13,784 bases of DNA. It comes from Flavobacteriaceae bacterium (GTDB lineage: Bacteria; Bacteroidota; Bacteroidia; Flavobacteriales; Flavobacteriaceae). Location: the NCBI GenBank assembly GCA_015488935.1, contig WFMU01000313.1, forward strand, positions 1-13,784. Direction: 5' to 3'. The number at the start of each line of letters is the position of its first letter. Position 1 is the first letter of the stretch. Of the stretch, positions 5,995 through 13,784 are shown one piece after another. The translations under genes and the position numbers were made by a program. The notes below the pieces were generated by a model. The model ran no database searches, was not told the origin of the DNA, and worked only from the letters and a program-made list of their open reading frames with translations.

Positions 5995-6882
5995 ATGAAT
6001 AGACTAATAATAGCCTTTTTCGTATTACTAATAGCAAATATCAATGCACAAGAACTAAATTGTAAAACAACAGTTAATTCTAACCAAATAAGTGGCTCAA
6101 ATAAACAATTATTTAAGACCTTAGAAAAGTCTATAAATGAGTTTATGAATAATACAAAATGGACTAATAAAAGATATAAAACACAAGAAAAAGTACAATG
6201 TGTATTAACCATTAATGTTACAGAACAAACAGGAAGTAATCAGTTTAAAGGAAATTTGCAAATTCAAGTAGTAAGACCAGTATATAATTCAACCTATTTA
6301 ACACCAGTACTTAACTATAATGATGAAGATATTACATTTACTTATGAAGAATTTCAACCATTACTTTACAATGAGAGTAGTTTTGAATCAAATTTAGTAT
6401 CCCTACTATCCTTTTACGCATACGTTATCTTAGGAACAGATGCAGATACATTTGCAAAAAATGGCGGAAGCGAATATTTAAAAAAAGCAGAAAGAATACT
6501 GCTGTTGGCACAACAAGGTGGCGCAAAAGGCTGGAATAGTATTGATGGTAGTTTTACACGATTTAAACTAATAGATGGTATGTTAGACGCAACCTATAAA
6601 CAGTACAGATTGCTAATGTATGCCTACCATTTAAAAGGTTTAGATATTATGGCAAAAGATAAAGCAAAAGCCAAACAAAATATTGCGAATGCCATAATTA
6701 TGCTCAAAAACATTTATCAAAAAAGACCAAGTGCCTATTTATTGCGTATATTTTTAGATACAAAAGCAGACGAAATAACTGCCATATTTAAAGATGGACC
6801 AAAAATAAATACAAGTAGTTTATTAGAAACATTAATGCGAGTATATCCTGCAAAAAACAATAGTTGGGAAAAAATTAATTAA
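5995..6882 (+). CDS. porD: DUF4835 family periplasmic protein, PorD-like (type IX secretion associated)
   Basis: A 295-residue exported protein. It opens with a Sec signal peptide (MNRL, hydrophobic core to about residue 17, cleavage expected after Ala18 to leave Gln19). The mature part begins ELNCKTTVNSNQISGSNKQ and carries family-like blocks: a Thr/Asn-rich strand region (about 60-110), YNESSFESNLVSLLSFYAYVILG (about 122-144), the LLAQQGGAKGWNSIDGS segment and a helical C-terminal half ending in a basic tail. I recognise this as DUF4835, annotated in Bacteroidota as the T9SS protein PorD; its position between coaBC and recN also agrees with my memory of flavobacterial gene order. Its exact role in secretion is not established here. 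No lipobox, so it is predicted soluble in the periplasm or peripherally bound to the outer membrane. It lies 29 nt before recN and is likely cotranscribed with it. Confidence 0.85.
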   Translation: MNRLIIAFFVLLIANINAQELNCKTTVNSNQISGSNKQLFKTLEKSINEFMNNTKWTNKRYKTQEKVQCVLTINVTEQTGSNQFKGNLQIQVVRPVYNSTYLTPVLNYNDEDITFTYEEFQPLLYNESSFESNLVSLLSFYAYVILGTDADTFAKNGGSEYLKKAERILLLAQQGGAKGWNSIDGSFTRFKLIDGMLDATYKQYRLLMYAYHLKGLDIMAKDKAKAKQNIANAIIMLKNIYQKRPSAYLLRIFLDTKADEITAIFKDGPKINTSSLLETLMRVYPAKNNSWEKIN

Positions 6883-6911
6883 TAAATAAACCATCAAAAT
6901 TCCAATCACAG

Positions 6912-8570
6912 ATGCTTCGAAGTCTTGTAATAAAAAACTTTGCACTAATAGATAATTTAAAAGTAGAATTTACAGATGGATTATCTATCATAACAGGCGA
7001 AACAGGAGCAGGAAAGTCCATATTATTAGGCGGTTTAGCATTAGCTCTAGGTAAAAGAGCAGATTTATCTACATTAAAAGAAAAAGATAAAAAATGTATT
7101 GTAGAAGCAGAATTTTTTATTGCCAATTATAATTTAAAAAAGTTCTTTACAGCAAACGATATAGATTATGAAGAAGAAACCATCATTAGAAGAGAAATAT
7201 TACCAAGTGGCAAATCAAGAGCATTTATAAATGACACACCAATAACACTAACGGTATTAAACGAACTAAGTAAAAAATTGATGGATGTACATTCGCAACA
7301 TCAAACTTTACAATTAGCAGAAACCGCTTATCAATTTCAACTGATAGATGCTTTGGCAAAAAATAAAAAATACTTAGCATCCTATACAAGAGGATTAAAA
7401 ATATACAAAGAATTACAAAAAGAATTACACCAGATAAAGCATACCCAAGAAGAAGCTAAACAGCAATACGATTACCATTTGTTTTTATATGAAGAATTAG
7501 AAAAGGCTAACTTTCAACCTACAGAACAAGAACAATTAGAGCAAAAAATAGAACAACTTAATAATACAGAAACAATAAACCAATCTCTGTCCGAAAGCTT
7601 TTCCATAATCAATGCAGAGCAAACAGGAGTTTTAGATGAACTCTTAATGCTAAAAAACAAACTATCCAAAATAAGTTCTTACGCAGATACTTACGAAGCA
7701 CTTTTTAAACGAATTGAAAGCCTTAGAATAGAATTAATAGATATTTCACAAGAAATAGAAAAACAAGGCGACCATGTCTTATCAAATCCACTAGAAATAG
7801 AAAAGTATAATAATCGCTTACAACTATTATACGATTTACAAAAAAAACATAATGTAGCAACAATAAAAGAACTATTAGAAATAAAAGAAAATTTAGACCT
7901 TAAAATACAAAAAGTAGAAAATGCCAATGAAGTTTTAGAAGCTAAAAATAAAGAAATACAAAAAGTAGCCAATCAATTAGACGAGTTGGCAAATAAAATA
8001 CATCTAAATAGAAAAAAAGCAATTCCAGAATTTACAAAGCAGTTAGAAAAAACACTGTCTAAATTAGAAATGCCAGTAGTAAAATTTAAATTAAACCTAG
8101 AGCAGAAAAAAGAATTTTTATCCAATGGAAAAGATATTTTGGAATTTTTAATATCTATAAATAAAGGAGTAAATTTTGTTTCAATAAAAAAAGGACCATC
8201 TGGAGGAGAAATGTCGCGAATAATGTTAGCAGTTAAGCATATTTTATCTAAATATACAGAATTACCAACCATTATTTTTGATGAAATAGACACAGGAGTA
8301 TCTGGTGAAGTATCCAATAGAATTGCTGATGTGATGTTGCAAATGAGTAAAAATATGCAAGTAATAGCAATTACACATTTACCACAAATAGCAGCAAAAG
8401 GAAAACAACACTATAAAGTGTATAAAAAAGAAAATAAAGGAAAAATAACAACCAATATTAAAATTTTAGACAACGAATACAGAATACATGAAATAGCAGA
8501 AATGTTAGGAGGAAAACAACTAACCGAATCTGCAGTAGCACATGCAAAGCAATTATTGTATGTGTCATAA
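6912..8570 (+). CDS. recN: DNA repair protein RecN
   Basis: RecN is an SMC-like ATPase that acts early in double-strand break repair, tethering DNA ends and cooperating with RecA. The 552-residue length is normal. The N-terminal ATPase lobe starts LRSLVIKNFALIDNL and has the Walker A motif GETGAGKS at 29-36. A long charged, Lys/Glu-rich antiparallel coiled coil runs from about 150 to 390. The C-terminal lobe carries the ABC signature GPSGGEMSR at 428-436 and the Walker B stretch IIFDEID at 454-460, followed by TGVSGEV and the ITHLPQIAA switch-histidine region. All catalytic elements are intact. The gene follows porD closely and no terminator separates it from the fabI promoter region. Confidence 0.97.
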   Translation: MLRSLVIKNFALIDNLKVEFTDGLSIITGETGAGKSILLGGLALALGKRADLSTLKEKDKKCIVEAEFFIANYNLKKFFTANDIDYEEETIIRREILPSGKSRAFINDTPITLTVLNELSKKLMDVHSQHQTLQLAETAYQFQLIDALAKNKKYLASYTRGLKIYKELQKELHQIKHTQEEAKQQYDYHLFLYEELEKANFQPTEQEQLEQKIEQLNNTETINQSLSESFSIINAEQTGVLDELLMLKNKLSKISSYADTYEALFKRIESLRIELIDISQEIEKQGDHVLSNPLEIEKYNNRLQLLYDLQKKHNVATIKELLEIKENLDLKIQKVENANEVLEAKNKEIQKVANQLDELANKIHLNRKKAIPEFTKQLEKTLSKLEMPVVKFKLNLEQKKEFLSNGKDILEFLISINKGVNFVSIKKGPSGGEMSRIMLAVKHILSKYTELPTIIFDEIDTGVSGEVSNRIADVMLQMSKNMQVIAITHLPQIAAKGKQHYKVYKKENKGKITTNIKILDNEYRIHEIAEMLGGKQLTESAVAHAKQLLYVS

Positions 8571-8605
8571 ATTTTAGGAGAAATGACAAATTAAATTAAA
8601 AATCT

Positions 8606-8613
8606 TAAATTTG
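8606..8613 (+). promoter_or_regulatory. Putative -7 box of the fabI promoter
   Basis: TAAATTTG is a full match to TAnnTTTG, 39 nt before the ATG at 8653, giving a leader of roughly 33-36 nt. The box contains the TTG at 8611 that could be mistaken for an upstream in-frame start of fabI, which argues against that longer reading. No -33 TTTG is obvious. Confidence 0.6.
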
Positions 8614-8652
8614 TTTTTTTTAAAATCAAACAACTTAATAAAAAAAGAATAT

Positions 8653-9465
8653 ATGTACAATTTACTAAAAGGGAAGAAAGGAATAATATTTGGCGCATTA
8701 GACGAGAATTCTATAGCGTGGAAAATAGCAGAAAGAGCACACGAAGAAGGAGCAACTTTTGTATTAACAAATGCGCCTGTAGCTTTACGAATGGGAGCAA
8801 TAAACAAGTTAGCAGAAAAAACAGGGTCAGAAATAATTCCAGCAGATGCAACTTCCGTAGAAGATTTAGAAAATTTAGTAACAAAATCGATGGAAATTTT
8901 AGGAGGAAAACTAGATTTTGTTTTACACTCCATAGGAATGTCGGTAAATGTGCGTAAAGGCAACCATTATACAGCACAAAATTATAATTTTACACATAAA
9001 GGCTGGGATATTTCTGCAGTATCATTTCATAAAGTAATGAGCGTATTATACCATAAAGATGCCATGAATGAATGGGGAAGTATTGTAGCATTAACCTATA
9101 TGGCAGCACAACGTGTATTTCCAGATTATAATGATATGGCAGACAATAAAGCATATTTAGAATCTATTGCAAGAAGTTTTGGTTACTTTTTTGGAACAGA
9201 AAAAAAAGTAAGAGTAAATACCATATCGCAATCCCCAACACCAACAACAGCAGGAAGTGGCGTAAAAGGATTTGATGGATTTTTTAATTACGCCGAAAAA
9301 ATGTCACCACTAGGCAATGCAACCGCTTTAGAATGTGCAGATTACACCATTTCACTATTTTCAGATTTAACCAAAAAAGTAACCCTTCAAAACCTATTTC
9401 ACGATGGTGGATTTTCAAATATGGGAATAAGTCAAGCAATAATGGAAAACTTTTCTAAAAAATAA
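8653..9465 (+). CDS. fabI: Enoyl-[acyl-carrier-protein] reductase (NADH), FabI type
   Basis: FabI reduces the trans-2-enoyl-ACP double bond, the last step of each fatty acid elongation round, as a cytoplasmic tetramer. Starting at the ATG at 8653 the product has 270 residues, the usual FabI length, and begins MYNLLKGKKGIIFGALDENS, matching the family N-terminus and its glycine-rich NAD-binding turn. The active site is intact: Tyr149 in ALTYMAAQR, Tyr159 in PDYNDM and Lys166 seven residues later in DNKAY, the Y-X6-K arrangement of FabI. LHSIGMS at 91-97 and FHDGGFSNMG near the C-terminus are also typical. An in-frame TTG at 8611 would add 14 residues but lies inside the -7 promoter box, so it is rejected. 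The gene ends 36 nt before a strong terminator. Confidence 0.95.
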   Translation: MYNLLKGKKGIIFGALDENSIAWKIAERAHEEGATFVLTNAPVALRMGAINKLAEKTGSEIIPADATSVEDLENLVTKSMEILGGKLDFVLHSIGMSVNVRKGNHYTAQNYNFTHKGWDISAVSFHKVMSVLYHKDAMNEWGSIVALTYMAAQRVFPDYNDMADNKAYLESIARSFGYFFGTEKKVRVNTISQSPTPTTAGSGVKGFDGFFNYAEKMSPLGNATALECADYTISLFSDLTKKVTLQNLFHDGGFSNMGISQAIMENFSKK

Positions 9466-9498
9466 AAAAATAAGCCAGTTTTTACTAGAAAACACAAC

Positions 9499-9530
9499 AA
9501 AAAGCACCTATATAATTAGGTGCTTTTTTT
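9499..9530 (+). terminator. Intrinsic terminator after fabI
   Basis: The arm aaagcaccta (9501-9510) pairs perfectly with taggtgcttt (9517-9526) around a 6-nt loop, extendable by two A-T pairs, and runs into a seven-T tract (9524-9530). It closes the fabI unit and insulates the following secreted-protein gene. Confidence 0.9.
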
Positions 9531-9559
9531 ATGGATTATAGGAATTCATTTGTTATTAT

Positions 9560-9590
9560 TTTGATAATTGAAATAATAATAATAAATTTA
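9560..9590 (+). promoter_or_regulatory. Putative promoter of the large secreted protein gene (TTTG-N19-TAAATTTA)
   Basis: TTTG at 9560-9563 and TAAATTTA at 9583-9590 are exactly 19 nt apart, the Bacteroidota -33/-7 spacing; the -7 box differs from TAnnTTTG only in its last base. It lies 32 nt before the ATG at 9623. The same arrangement, including the following GC, recurs before the next gene at 13700-13731. Confidence 0.6.
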
Positions 9591-9622
9591 GCGTCTTAAA
9601 TACTAACATAAAACGTTTTTTG

Positions 9623-12600
9623 ATGAAAAAAATTACCTTATTTTTTGTTTTTTTAGCTTTAACCCTTACCAATCTAAAAACTCAAGCACAAGTAATAAAC
9701 AATATAGCAAACTGGCCAGATACTAACTGGACAGTTACAGGAGCTTATACCGTAAGTGCCTTCACCAACGACCCAACAACAAGCTCAAATTTCAGTTTTA
9801 ATGATGATGCAGCAGGTTCTGGAAGTTTGTTTGATAACATAGCAGCAGAATCACCAACAATAGATATTACCGCAGCAACCACATCAGTACCTGCAGAGGA
9901 ACAACTTATTGTTACCATAGATTATGTGTTTAATCAAGTAGGAGATTCTCTTAAAATAGAATGGTGGGATTCATCCTTTAATACATGGGTTGCTTGGGAT
10001 TCGCTTTCTGGAAACTCCTCAAATGGAGATTTTATAAGCTGTGGAGGAATGCAAACTTATGTTAGTCAACCTTTAATTATTGCAAGTTTATCACCATCAC
10101 AATTAACAAACTTTAAATATCGAATTTCGTATGTAGATAACGGACATTCCTTTGGGTTTTGTGTCGGTGCACCAACATTACAATCTAGAGAAACACCATT
10201 GTGTTTTGACGTATCTGGAGTAACAGCAGACCCAAATTTAATGACTTCGGTACAAGCAGTTTTAGATTGGACAGATAACAACGCAGTTACCCCACAAAAC
10301 GGATGGGAAATAGAATATGGAAGTACCGGTTTTGCACAAGGCTCAGGAACATCAATAACAACCCTAGTAAGTCCATATACAATAACAGGATTAACGCCAG
10401 ATACCTGTTACGATGTGTATGTACGCTCATTATGTAGTAGTACAGAATCTAGTACTTGGGTTGGTCCATTAAATTTTTGTACCCCAATACCAGGTATTGA
10501 ATGTGGAGGTGTATATTTAGATTCAGGAGGAGCAGGAGGAAATTACTCCAATAGTGAAAATACAACAACAACCATTTGTCCAGATACAGCAGGTGATGTA
10601 GTAACTGTAATTTTTACATCATTTAGTGCAGAAAATTTTGGAACAGGTTGTTTCGATGGGCTTACTATTTACAACGGAGGAGATACAACAGCACCAACAA
10701 TAAATCCACCAAACGGAGGAACACAATGGTGTTGGGATAGAAATGATGCAACGCCGAATGGCTCTGGAGATTTAGAAGGAATGACCATTACTTCAACAGC
10801 AGCAGATGGATGTTTAACATTTGTATTTACCTCAGATGGTTCACAAACTAGACCAGGTTGGGAAGGAAATATTTATTGCTCACAACCACCAACATGTTTC
10901 TTGCCTGAAAATTTAGCAGTAAATGCAGCAAGTATAACCATAACAACAGCAGAAGTTTCTTGGGATGATACCAATGGAGGAAACCCAGCAGGAGGTTGGC
11001 AAGTAATATACACTTTAGCAGGAGATGATATAAGTACAGGAACAGTAGTAGATGCACCAACAAACCCATTTACCATAACAGGATTAAATGCATCTACAGC
11101 ATACGATTTTTATGTAAGAGCAAATTGTGGAACAGCACCAGCAACCGATTATAGTTTTTGGGCAGGACCAGTATCGTTTATGACTAAATGTGATGTGATT
11201 GCAGCACCATACACAGAAAACTTCGAAAATAATGGAGACATACCGTTATGTTGGGACCAAGATCCAGGAAATAGTGAAAATTGGTTGTTCTCTAACGATG
11301 TAACTGCACCAGGACATATAGGTAATGCAGGAAATGTAAACGGAACAACAACATTAAGTGGAGGATATTTTGCTTGGGTTGACGATTCTTCGCCAAATAG
11401 TTTAAACACAGGATTACTATCACCATTTATAGATTTAGCAGGAGTAACCGCACCAACTTTAGGATTCTACTATATTAGTAATGATGAATTCTTCTTAAGA
11501 CATGTAAACTTTTCTGTAGATATTTGGAATGGTACTACTTGGACAAACGATGTGTTTACCAGTAACTCTAATACCACAGGATGGGAACAAGTATTTGTAG
11601 ATTTATCTGCATTTGCAGGTCAAGTAATACAAGCAAGGTTTGTAGTAGATGAAAACAATACAGGAACAAGAGATGACTTTGCAATAGATGATATATATAT
11701 TGGAGAAATGCCAGCATGTGTTAATGTAAATGCAATTACAATCCAAAGTGTAGGAAGTAATAATATGGTATCAAGTTGGACAGACGGTGGAAATATACCA
11801 GTAGCAACAGCCTGGGAAATAGAATATGGAGCACCAGGATTTACACTAGGAACAGGAACCAACGTACCAGCAAATACAAATCCATTTGACTTAACAGGAT
11901 TAACACCACAAACAGATTACGAATTTTATGTACGTTCAGATTGTGGAAATGGAGAGTATAGTTTATGGGCAGGACCATTACAATTTACAACACTATGTGC
12001 AGTCTTTGATGCACCATATACCGAAGATTTTGATAATGCAGGAGTGCTTGATGCATGTTGGACACAAAGTGCGAGTACAGAAGTATGGCAGTTTGCAGAT
12101 AATGTATCTGCACCAGGCCATATAGGAAATGGAGGAGACGTAAGTGGAACAACTACAGCTAGTGGAGGCTATTTTGCATGGGTAGATGATAGTAGTCCAA
12201 ATTCATTAAACAATTCCATAACAACACCATTAGTAAACGTTGGAACACTAACAACACCAGGATTATCATTCTATTATATTAGTGATAATGAAGGAACAAC
12301 AAATGTTAGTTTCTCTGTAGATGTTTGGGATGGAGCAGCATGGAATCTAGATATGTTTACTAGTGCCGAAAATACATCTGGCTGGGAACAAGTATTTGTT
12401 AATTTAGATGGCCTTACGATTACAGGACCAATTCAAGCCAGATTTACAGTAAGTGAAAACAATTCAGGTTTTAGAGACGATTTAGCAATAGACGATGTGG
12501 TAATAGGAGAAGCACCAACATGTTATCCAGTTACTGATTTTGTTGCATCAAATGAAACCACAACAAGTGTAGATGTAAGCTGGACAGATAATAATACCAT

Positions 12601-13624
12601 ACCACCAGTAGGAGGTTGGAATGTAGAATATGTAATTGCTACCTATCCGCAAGGATCAGGCACAGTACAAGCTGCAGCTACACCTTCATCAACAATAACA
12701 GGATTATTGCCAAGTACATTCTATGATGTTTATATACAAGCAAATTGTGCTGCAGATAGTTCTGACTCAAGTACATGGGCAGGTCCGTTTAGAATTAAAA
12801 CACTAGATGGTCCACCAGTAAACGATTTATGTGCAAATGCAATTGAACTTACTGTTACATTAGATTGTGAGCCAGTTATTGGAAATAATATATTAGCAAC
12901 ACAAACAACACCAGCATTAGCAACAGACTGTGCAGATCCAGCAGTAAACGGCGTAGAACCAGGATTTGTATTAGACGATGTTTGGTATAGATTTACCATG
13001 CCAGCATCTGGAACAGTAATTGTTAAAACAGCCTTTGCAGGAGGAATGGTGGATGGAGCGATCTCTGTCTATACAGGAACTTGTGGTAACCTAGTTTTAG
13101 CACAAAATTATAATCCAGATGGCTCTGTAAGTGGAAGAGATACATGTAGTGATGACGCTGATCCTGACTTTAGTTCAGGTACAAATGAAGATAATAATAG
13201 ATTTGGAATATTGCAATTGCAAAATCAAACACCAGGAACCGAATTCTATGTTAGAGTATGGTCTGTAGATAGAACTAATGTAAGTCAAGGAAATGTACAT
13301 GGTCAGTTTACGATTTGTGTATATGGTCAATCAAGTGGAAGATTCTCATCTACATTAGAAGTAGAAGAAACTATAAAACCAAATTTAGAATTGACTTATT
13401 ATCCAAATCCAGTAAAAGATGTATTACATTTAACAGCTAGTGAAAATGAAAAGATAGATGCAGTAAGCATATATAGTATATTAGGACAAGAAGTGAAAAA
13501 AGAAACTTTTAAAACACCATCTAATAATACTTCGATGGATTTACATAACTTACAATCTGGTACATATTTTGTAAAAGTATCGGTAGGAGGACAGACAAAA
13601 TCTATAAAAATGATTAAAAAGTAG
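9623..13624 (+). CDS. Large multidomain secreted protein (FN3, CUB, MAM-like repeats) with T9SS type A sorting domain
   Basis: A 1333-residue protein with a signal peptide (1-22, TQA before Gln23) and a C-terminal T9SS type A sorting domain (about 1256-1333: YYPNP at 1259-1263, SIYSILGQEV, LQSGTYFVKV, basic end), so it is predicted to cross the outer membrane through the PorSS and be attached or released there. Domains in order: an N-terminal beta-rich region (about 24-193), FN3 (194-288), a CUB-like domain (294-420), FN3 (425-520), MAM/choice-of-anchor-J-like (523-698), FN3 (699-790), second MAM-like (792-966), FN3 (967-1061) and a pre-peptidase-C-like domain opening NDLCANAIEL (about 1066-1236) with an Asp-rich, possibly calcium-binding loop. 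No catalytic motif is visible; an adhesin or matrix role is inferred. A TTG at 9620 gives one extra residue, but ATG at 9623 matches the start of the next gene. It has its own promoter and terminators on both sides. Confidence 0.9.
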   Translation: MKKITLFFVFLALTLTNLKTQAQVINNIANWPDTNWTVTGAYTVSAFTNDPTTSSNFSFNDDAAGSGSLFDNIAAESPTIDITAATTSVPAEEQLIVTIDYVFNQVGDSLKIEWWDSSFNTWVAWDSLSGNSSNGDFISCGGMQTYVSQPLIIASLSPSQLTNFKYRISYVDNGHSFGFCVGAPTLQSRETPLCFDVSGVTADPNLMTSVQAVLDWTDNNAVTPQNGWEIEYGSTGFAQGSGTSITTLVSPYTITGLTPDTCYDVYVRSLCSSTESSTWVGPLNFCTPIPGIECGGVYLDSGGAGGNYSNSENTTTTICPDTAGDVVTVIFTSFSAENFGTGCFDGLTIYNGGDTTAPTINPPNGGTQWCWDRNDATPNGSGDLEGMTITSTAADGCLTFVFTSDGSQTRPGWEGNIYCSQPPTCFLPENLAVNAASITITTAEVSWDDTNGGNPAGGWQVIYTLAGDDISTGTVVDAPTNPFTITGLNASTAYDFYVRANCGTAPATDYSFWAGPVSFMTKCDVIAAPYTENFENNGDIPLCWDQDPGNSENWLFSNDVTAPGHIGNAGNVNGTTTLSGGYFAWVDDSSPNSLNTGLLSPFIDLAGVTAPTLGFYYISNDEFFLRHVNFSVDIWNGTTWTNDVFTSNSNTTGWEQVFVDLSAFAGQVIQARFVVDENNTGTRDDFAIDDIYIGEMPACVNVNAITIQSVGSNNMVSSWTDGGNIPVATAWEIEYGAPGFTLGTGTNVPANTNPFDLTGLTPQTDYEFYVRSDCGNGEYSLWAGPLQFTTLCAVFDAPYTEDFDNAGVLDACWTQSASTEVWQFADNVSAPGHIGNGGDVSGTTTASGGYFAWVDDSSPNSLNNSITTPLVNVGTLTTPGLSFYYISDNEGTTNVSFSVDVWDGAAWNLDMFTSAENTSGWEQVFVNLDGLTITGPIQARFTVSENNSGFRDDLAIDDVVIGEAPTCYPVTDFVASNETTTSVDVSWTDNNTIPPVGGWNVEYVIATYPQGSGTVQAAATPSSTITGLLPSTFYDVYIQANCAADSSDSSTWAGPFRIKTLDGPPVNDLCANAIELTVTLDCEPVIGNNILATQTTPALATDCADPAVNGVEPGFVLDDVWYRFTMPASGTVIVKTAFAGGMVDGAISVYTGTCGNLVLAQNYNPDGSVSGRDTCSDDADPDFSSGTNEDNNRFGILQLQNQTPGTEFYVRVWSVDRTNVSQGNVHGQFTICVYGQSSGRFSSTLEVEETIKPNLELTYYPNPVKDVLHLTASENEKIDAVSIYSILGQEVKKETFKTPSNNTSMDLHNLQSGTYFVKVSVGGQTKSIKMIKK
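11189..12805 (+). repeat. Tandem duplication of a MAM-like plus FN3 module inside the secreted protein gene
   Basis: Unit 1 covers 11189-11995 (269 codons, residues 523-791) and unit 2 covers 11996-12805 (270 codons, residues 792-1061). Each begins with a Cys followed within a few residues by APYTE, contains GYFAWVDDSSPNSLN, FYYIS, FSVD(I/V)W, SGWEQVFV or TGWEQVFV, QARF and AIDD, and then an FN3 domain. Many synonymous differences separate the copies, so the duplication is old and held by selection on the protein. Confidence 0.85.
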
Positions 13625-13640
13625 CTATAGTAAATAACCA

Positions 13641-13679
13641 AAAAAAGCCCATTTTAATAAAATTAAAATGGGCTTTTTT
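13641..13679. terminator. Strong terminator hairpin, 18-bp perfect stem
   Basis: The arm 13641-13658 (aaaaaagcccattttaat) is the exact reverse complement of 13662-13679 with a 3-nt AAA loop, and the arm ends in six T. It lies 16 nt after the stop of the secreted protein gene. The A run on the left makes it able to act on either strand. Confidence 0.92.
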
Positions 13680-13699
13680 AATGTTAAAAGATAGCAATT

Positions 13700-13731
13700 T
13701 TTGGTTTACTGTATTATTTTTATTAAATTTA
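13700..13731 (+). promoter_or_regulatory. Putative promoter of the next gene (TTTG-N20-TAAATTTA)
   Basis: TTTG at 13700-13703 and TAAATTTA at 13724-13731, followed by GC, reproduce the promoter of the preceding gene with one extra spacer base. The ATG at 13770 follows after 38 nt. Confidence 0.55.
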
Positions 13732-13769
13732 GCAATTATTAACCAATTTATTAACCTAAATTTTATTTT

Positions 13770-13784
13770 ATGAAAAAAATTACA
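13770..13784 (+). CDS. Start of a further gene, probably exported; truncated by window end
   Basis: Only five codons are visible (MKKIT). They repeat the first five residues of the preceding secreted protein, and 14 of the 15 bases match its start. With the matching promoter upstream, this is best read as the signal-peptide start of another exported protein, possibly a paralogue or related surface protein. Nothing can be said about its domains. Confidence 0.55.

Noticed and set aside
5916..6212. 98-codon minus-strand frame over the coaBC-porD junction
   Set aside because: It is antisense to the porD signal peptide and promoter region, and its hydrophobicity is a by-product of Lys/Asn-rich codons on the other strand.
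8611..8652. N-terminal extension of FabI from TTG
   Set aside because: The TTG lies within the -7 promoter box and the extension is not typical of FabI.
9620..9622. TTG start giving an MMKK N-terminus for the large secreted protein
   Set aside because: The adjacent ATG at 9623 is a better start and matches the start of the following gene.
10848..11069. Leucine-rich minus-strand frames within the secreted protein gene
   Set aside because: They are the complement of Ala/Thr/Asn-rich coding repeats and have no independent signals.
1..13784. Defence island, phage, integron or insertion sequence
   Set aside because: No transposase, integrase, nuclease, toxin-antitoxin, reverse transcriptase or tRNA-associated attachment site was found; the genes are mostly core functions in an ordinary flavobacterial order.

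Overview
The window looks like chromosome of a marine-type member of the Flavobacteriaceae (Bacteroidota). Evidence: very AT-rich DNA and codon use, TAnnTTTG-type -7 promoter boxes with no clear Shine-Dalgarno sequences, a Bacteroidota-style RNA polymerase omega subunit, a DUF4835/PorD protein, and a large exported protein with a C-terminal type IX secretion (T9SS) sorting domain. Genus cannot be fixed from the sequence alone.

Layout. Positions 1-1569 hold a leftward pair: a PlsC-like acyltransferase cut by the window edge, overlapped by a bile acid:sodium symporter (BASS) family transporter. Positions 1570-1983 are a divergent intergenic region with two unexplained inverted repeats, one a 53-bp perfect palindrome. 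From 1984 all genes run rightward: a DUF6913 protein and dapA (1984-3448); bamD, rpoZ and coaBC (3579-5930), physically overlapping; porD-like and recN (5995-8570); fabI (8653-9465) followed by a strong terminator; then a 1333-residue multidomain secreted protein (9623-13624) with its own promoter and a second strong terminator. The last 15 bases are the start of another gene beginning with the same five residues and the same kind of promoter.

How the genes fit together. The 1984-9465 stretch is housekeeping: diaminopimelate/lysine synthesis, outer-membrane protein assembly, transcription, coenzyme A synthesis, T9SS function, recombinational repair and fatty acid synthesis. Several products serve the envelope (PlsC, DapA, BamD, PorD, FabI). 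The final gene encodes a likely T9SS client: signal peptide, MAM/jelly-roll-like, FN3, CUB and pre-peptidase-like domains, then the sorting domain. It has no recognisable catalytic domain, so an adhesive or surface-matrix role is the most economical reading.

No tRNA, rRNA, CRISPR array, insertion sequence, phage gene or obvious defence system was seen. The parts least explained by known biology are the two inverted repeats at 1624-1817 and the duplicated, cysteine-stapled architecture of the secreted protein. I found no convincing evidence of a wholly new multi-gene system here.
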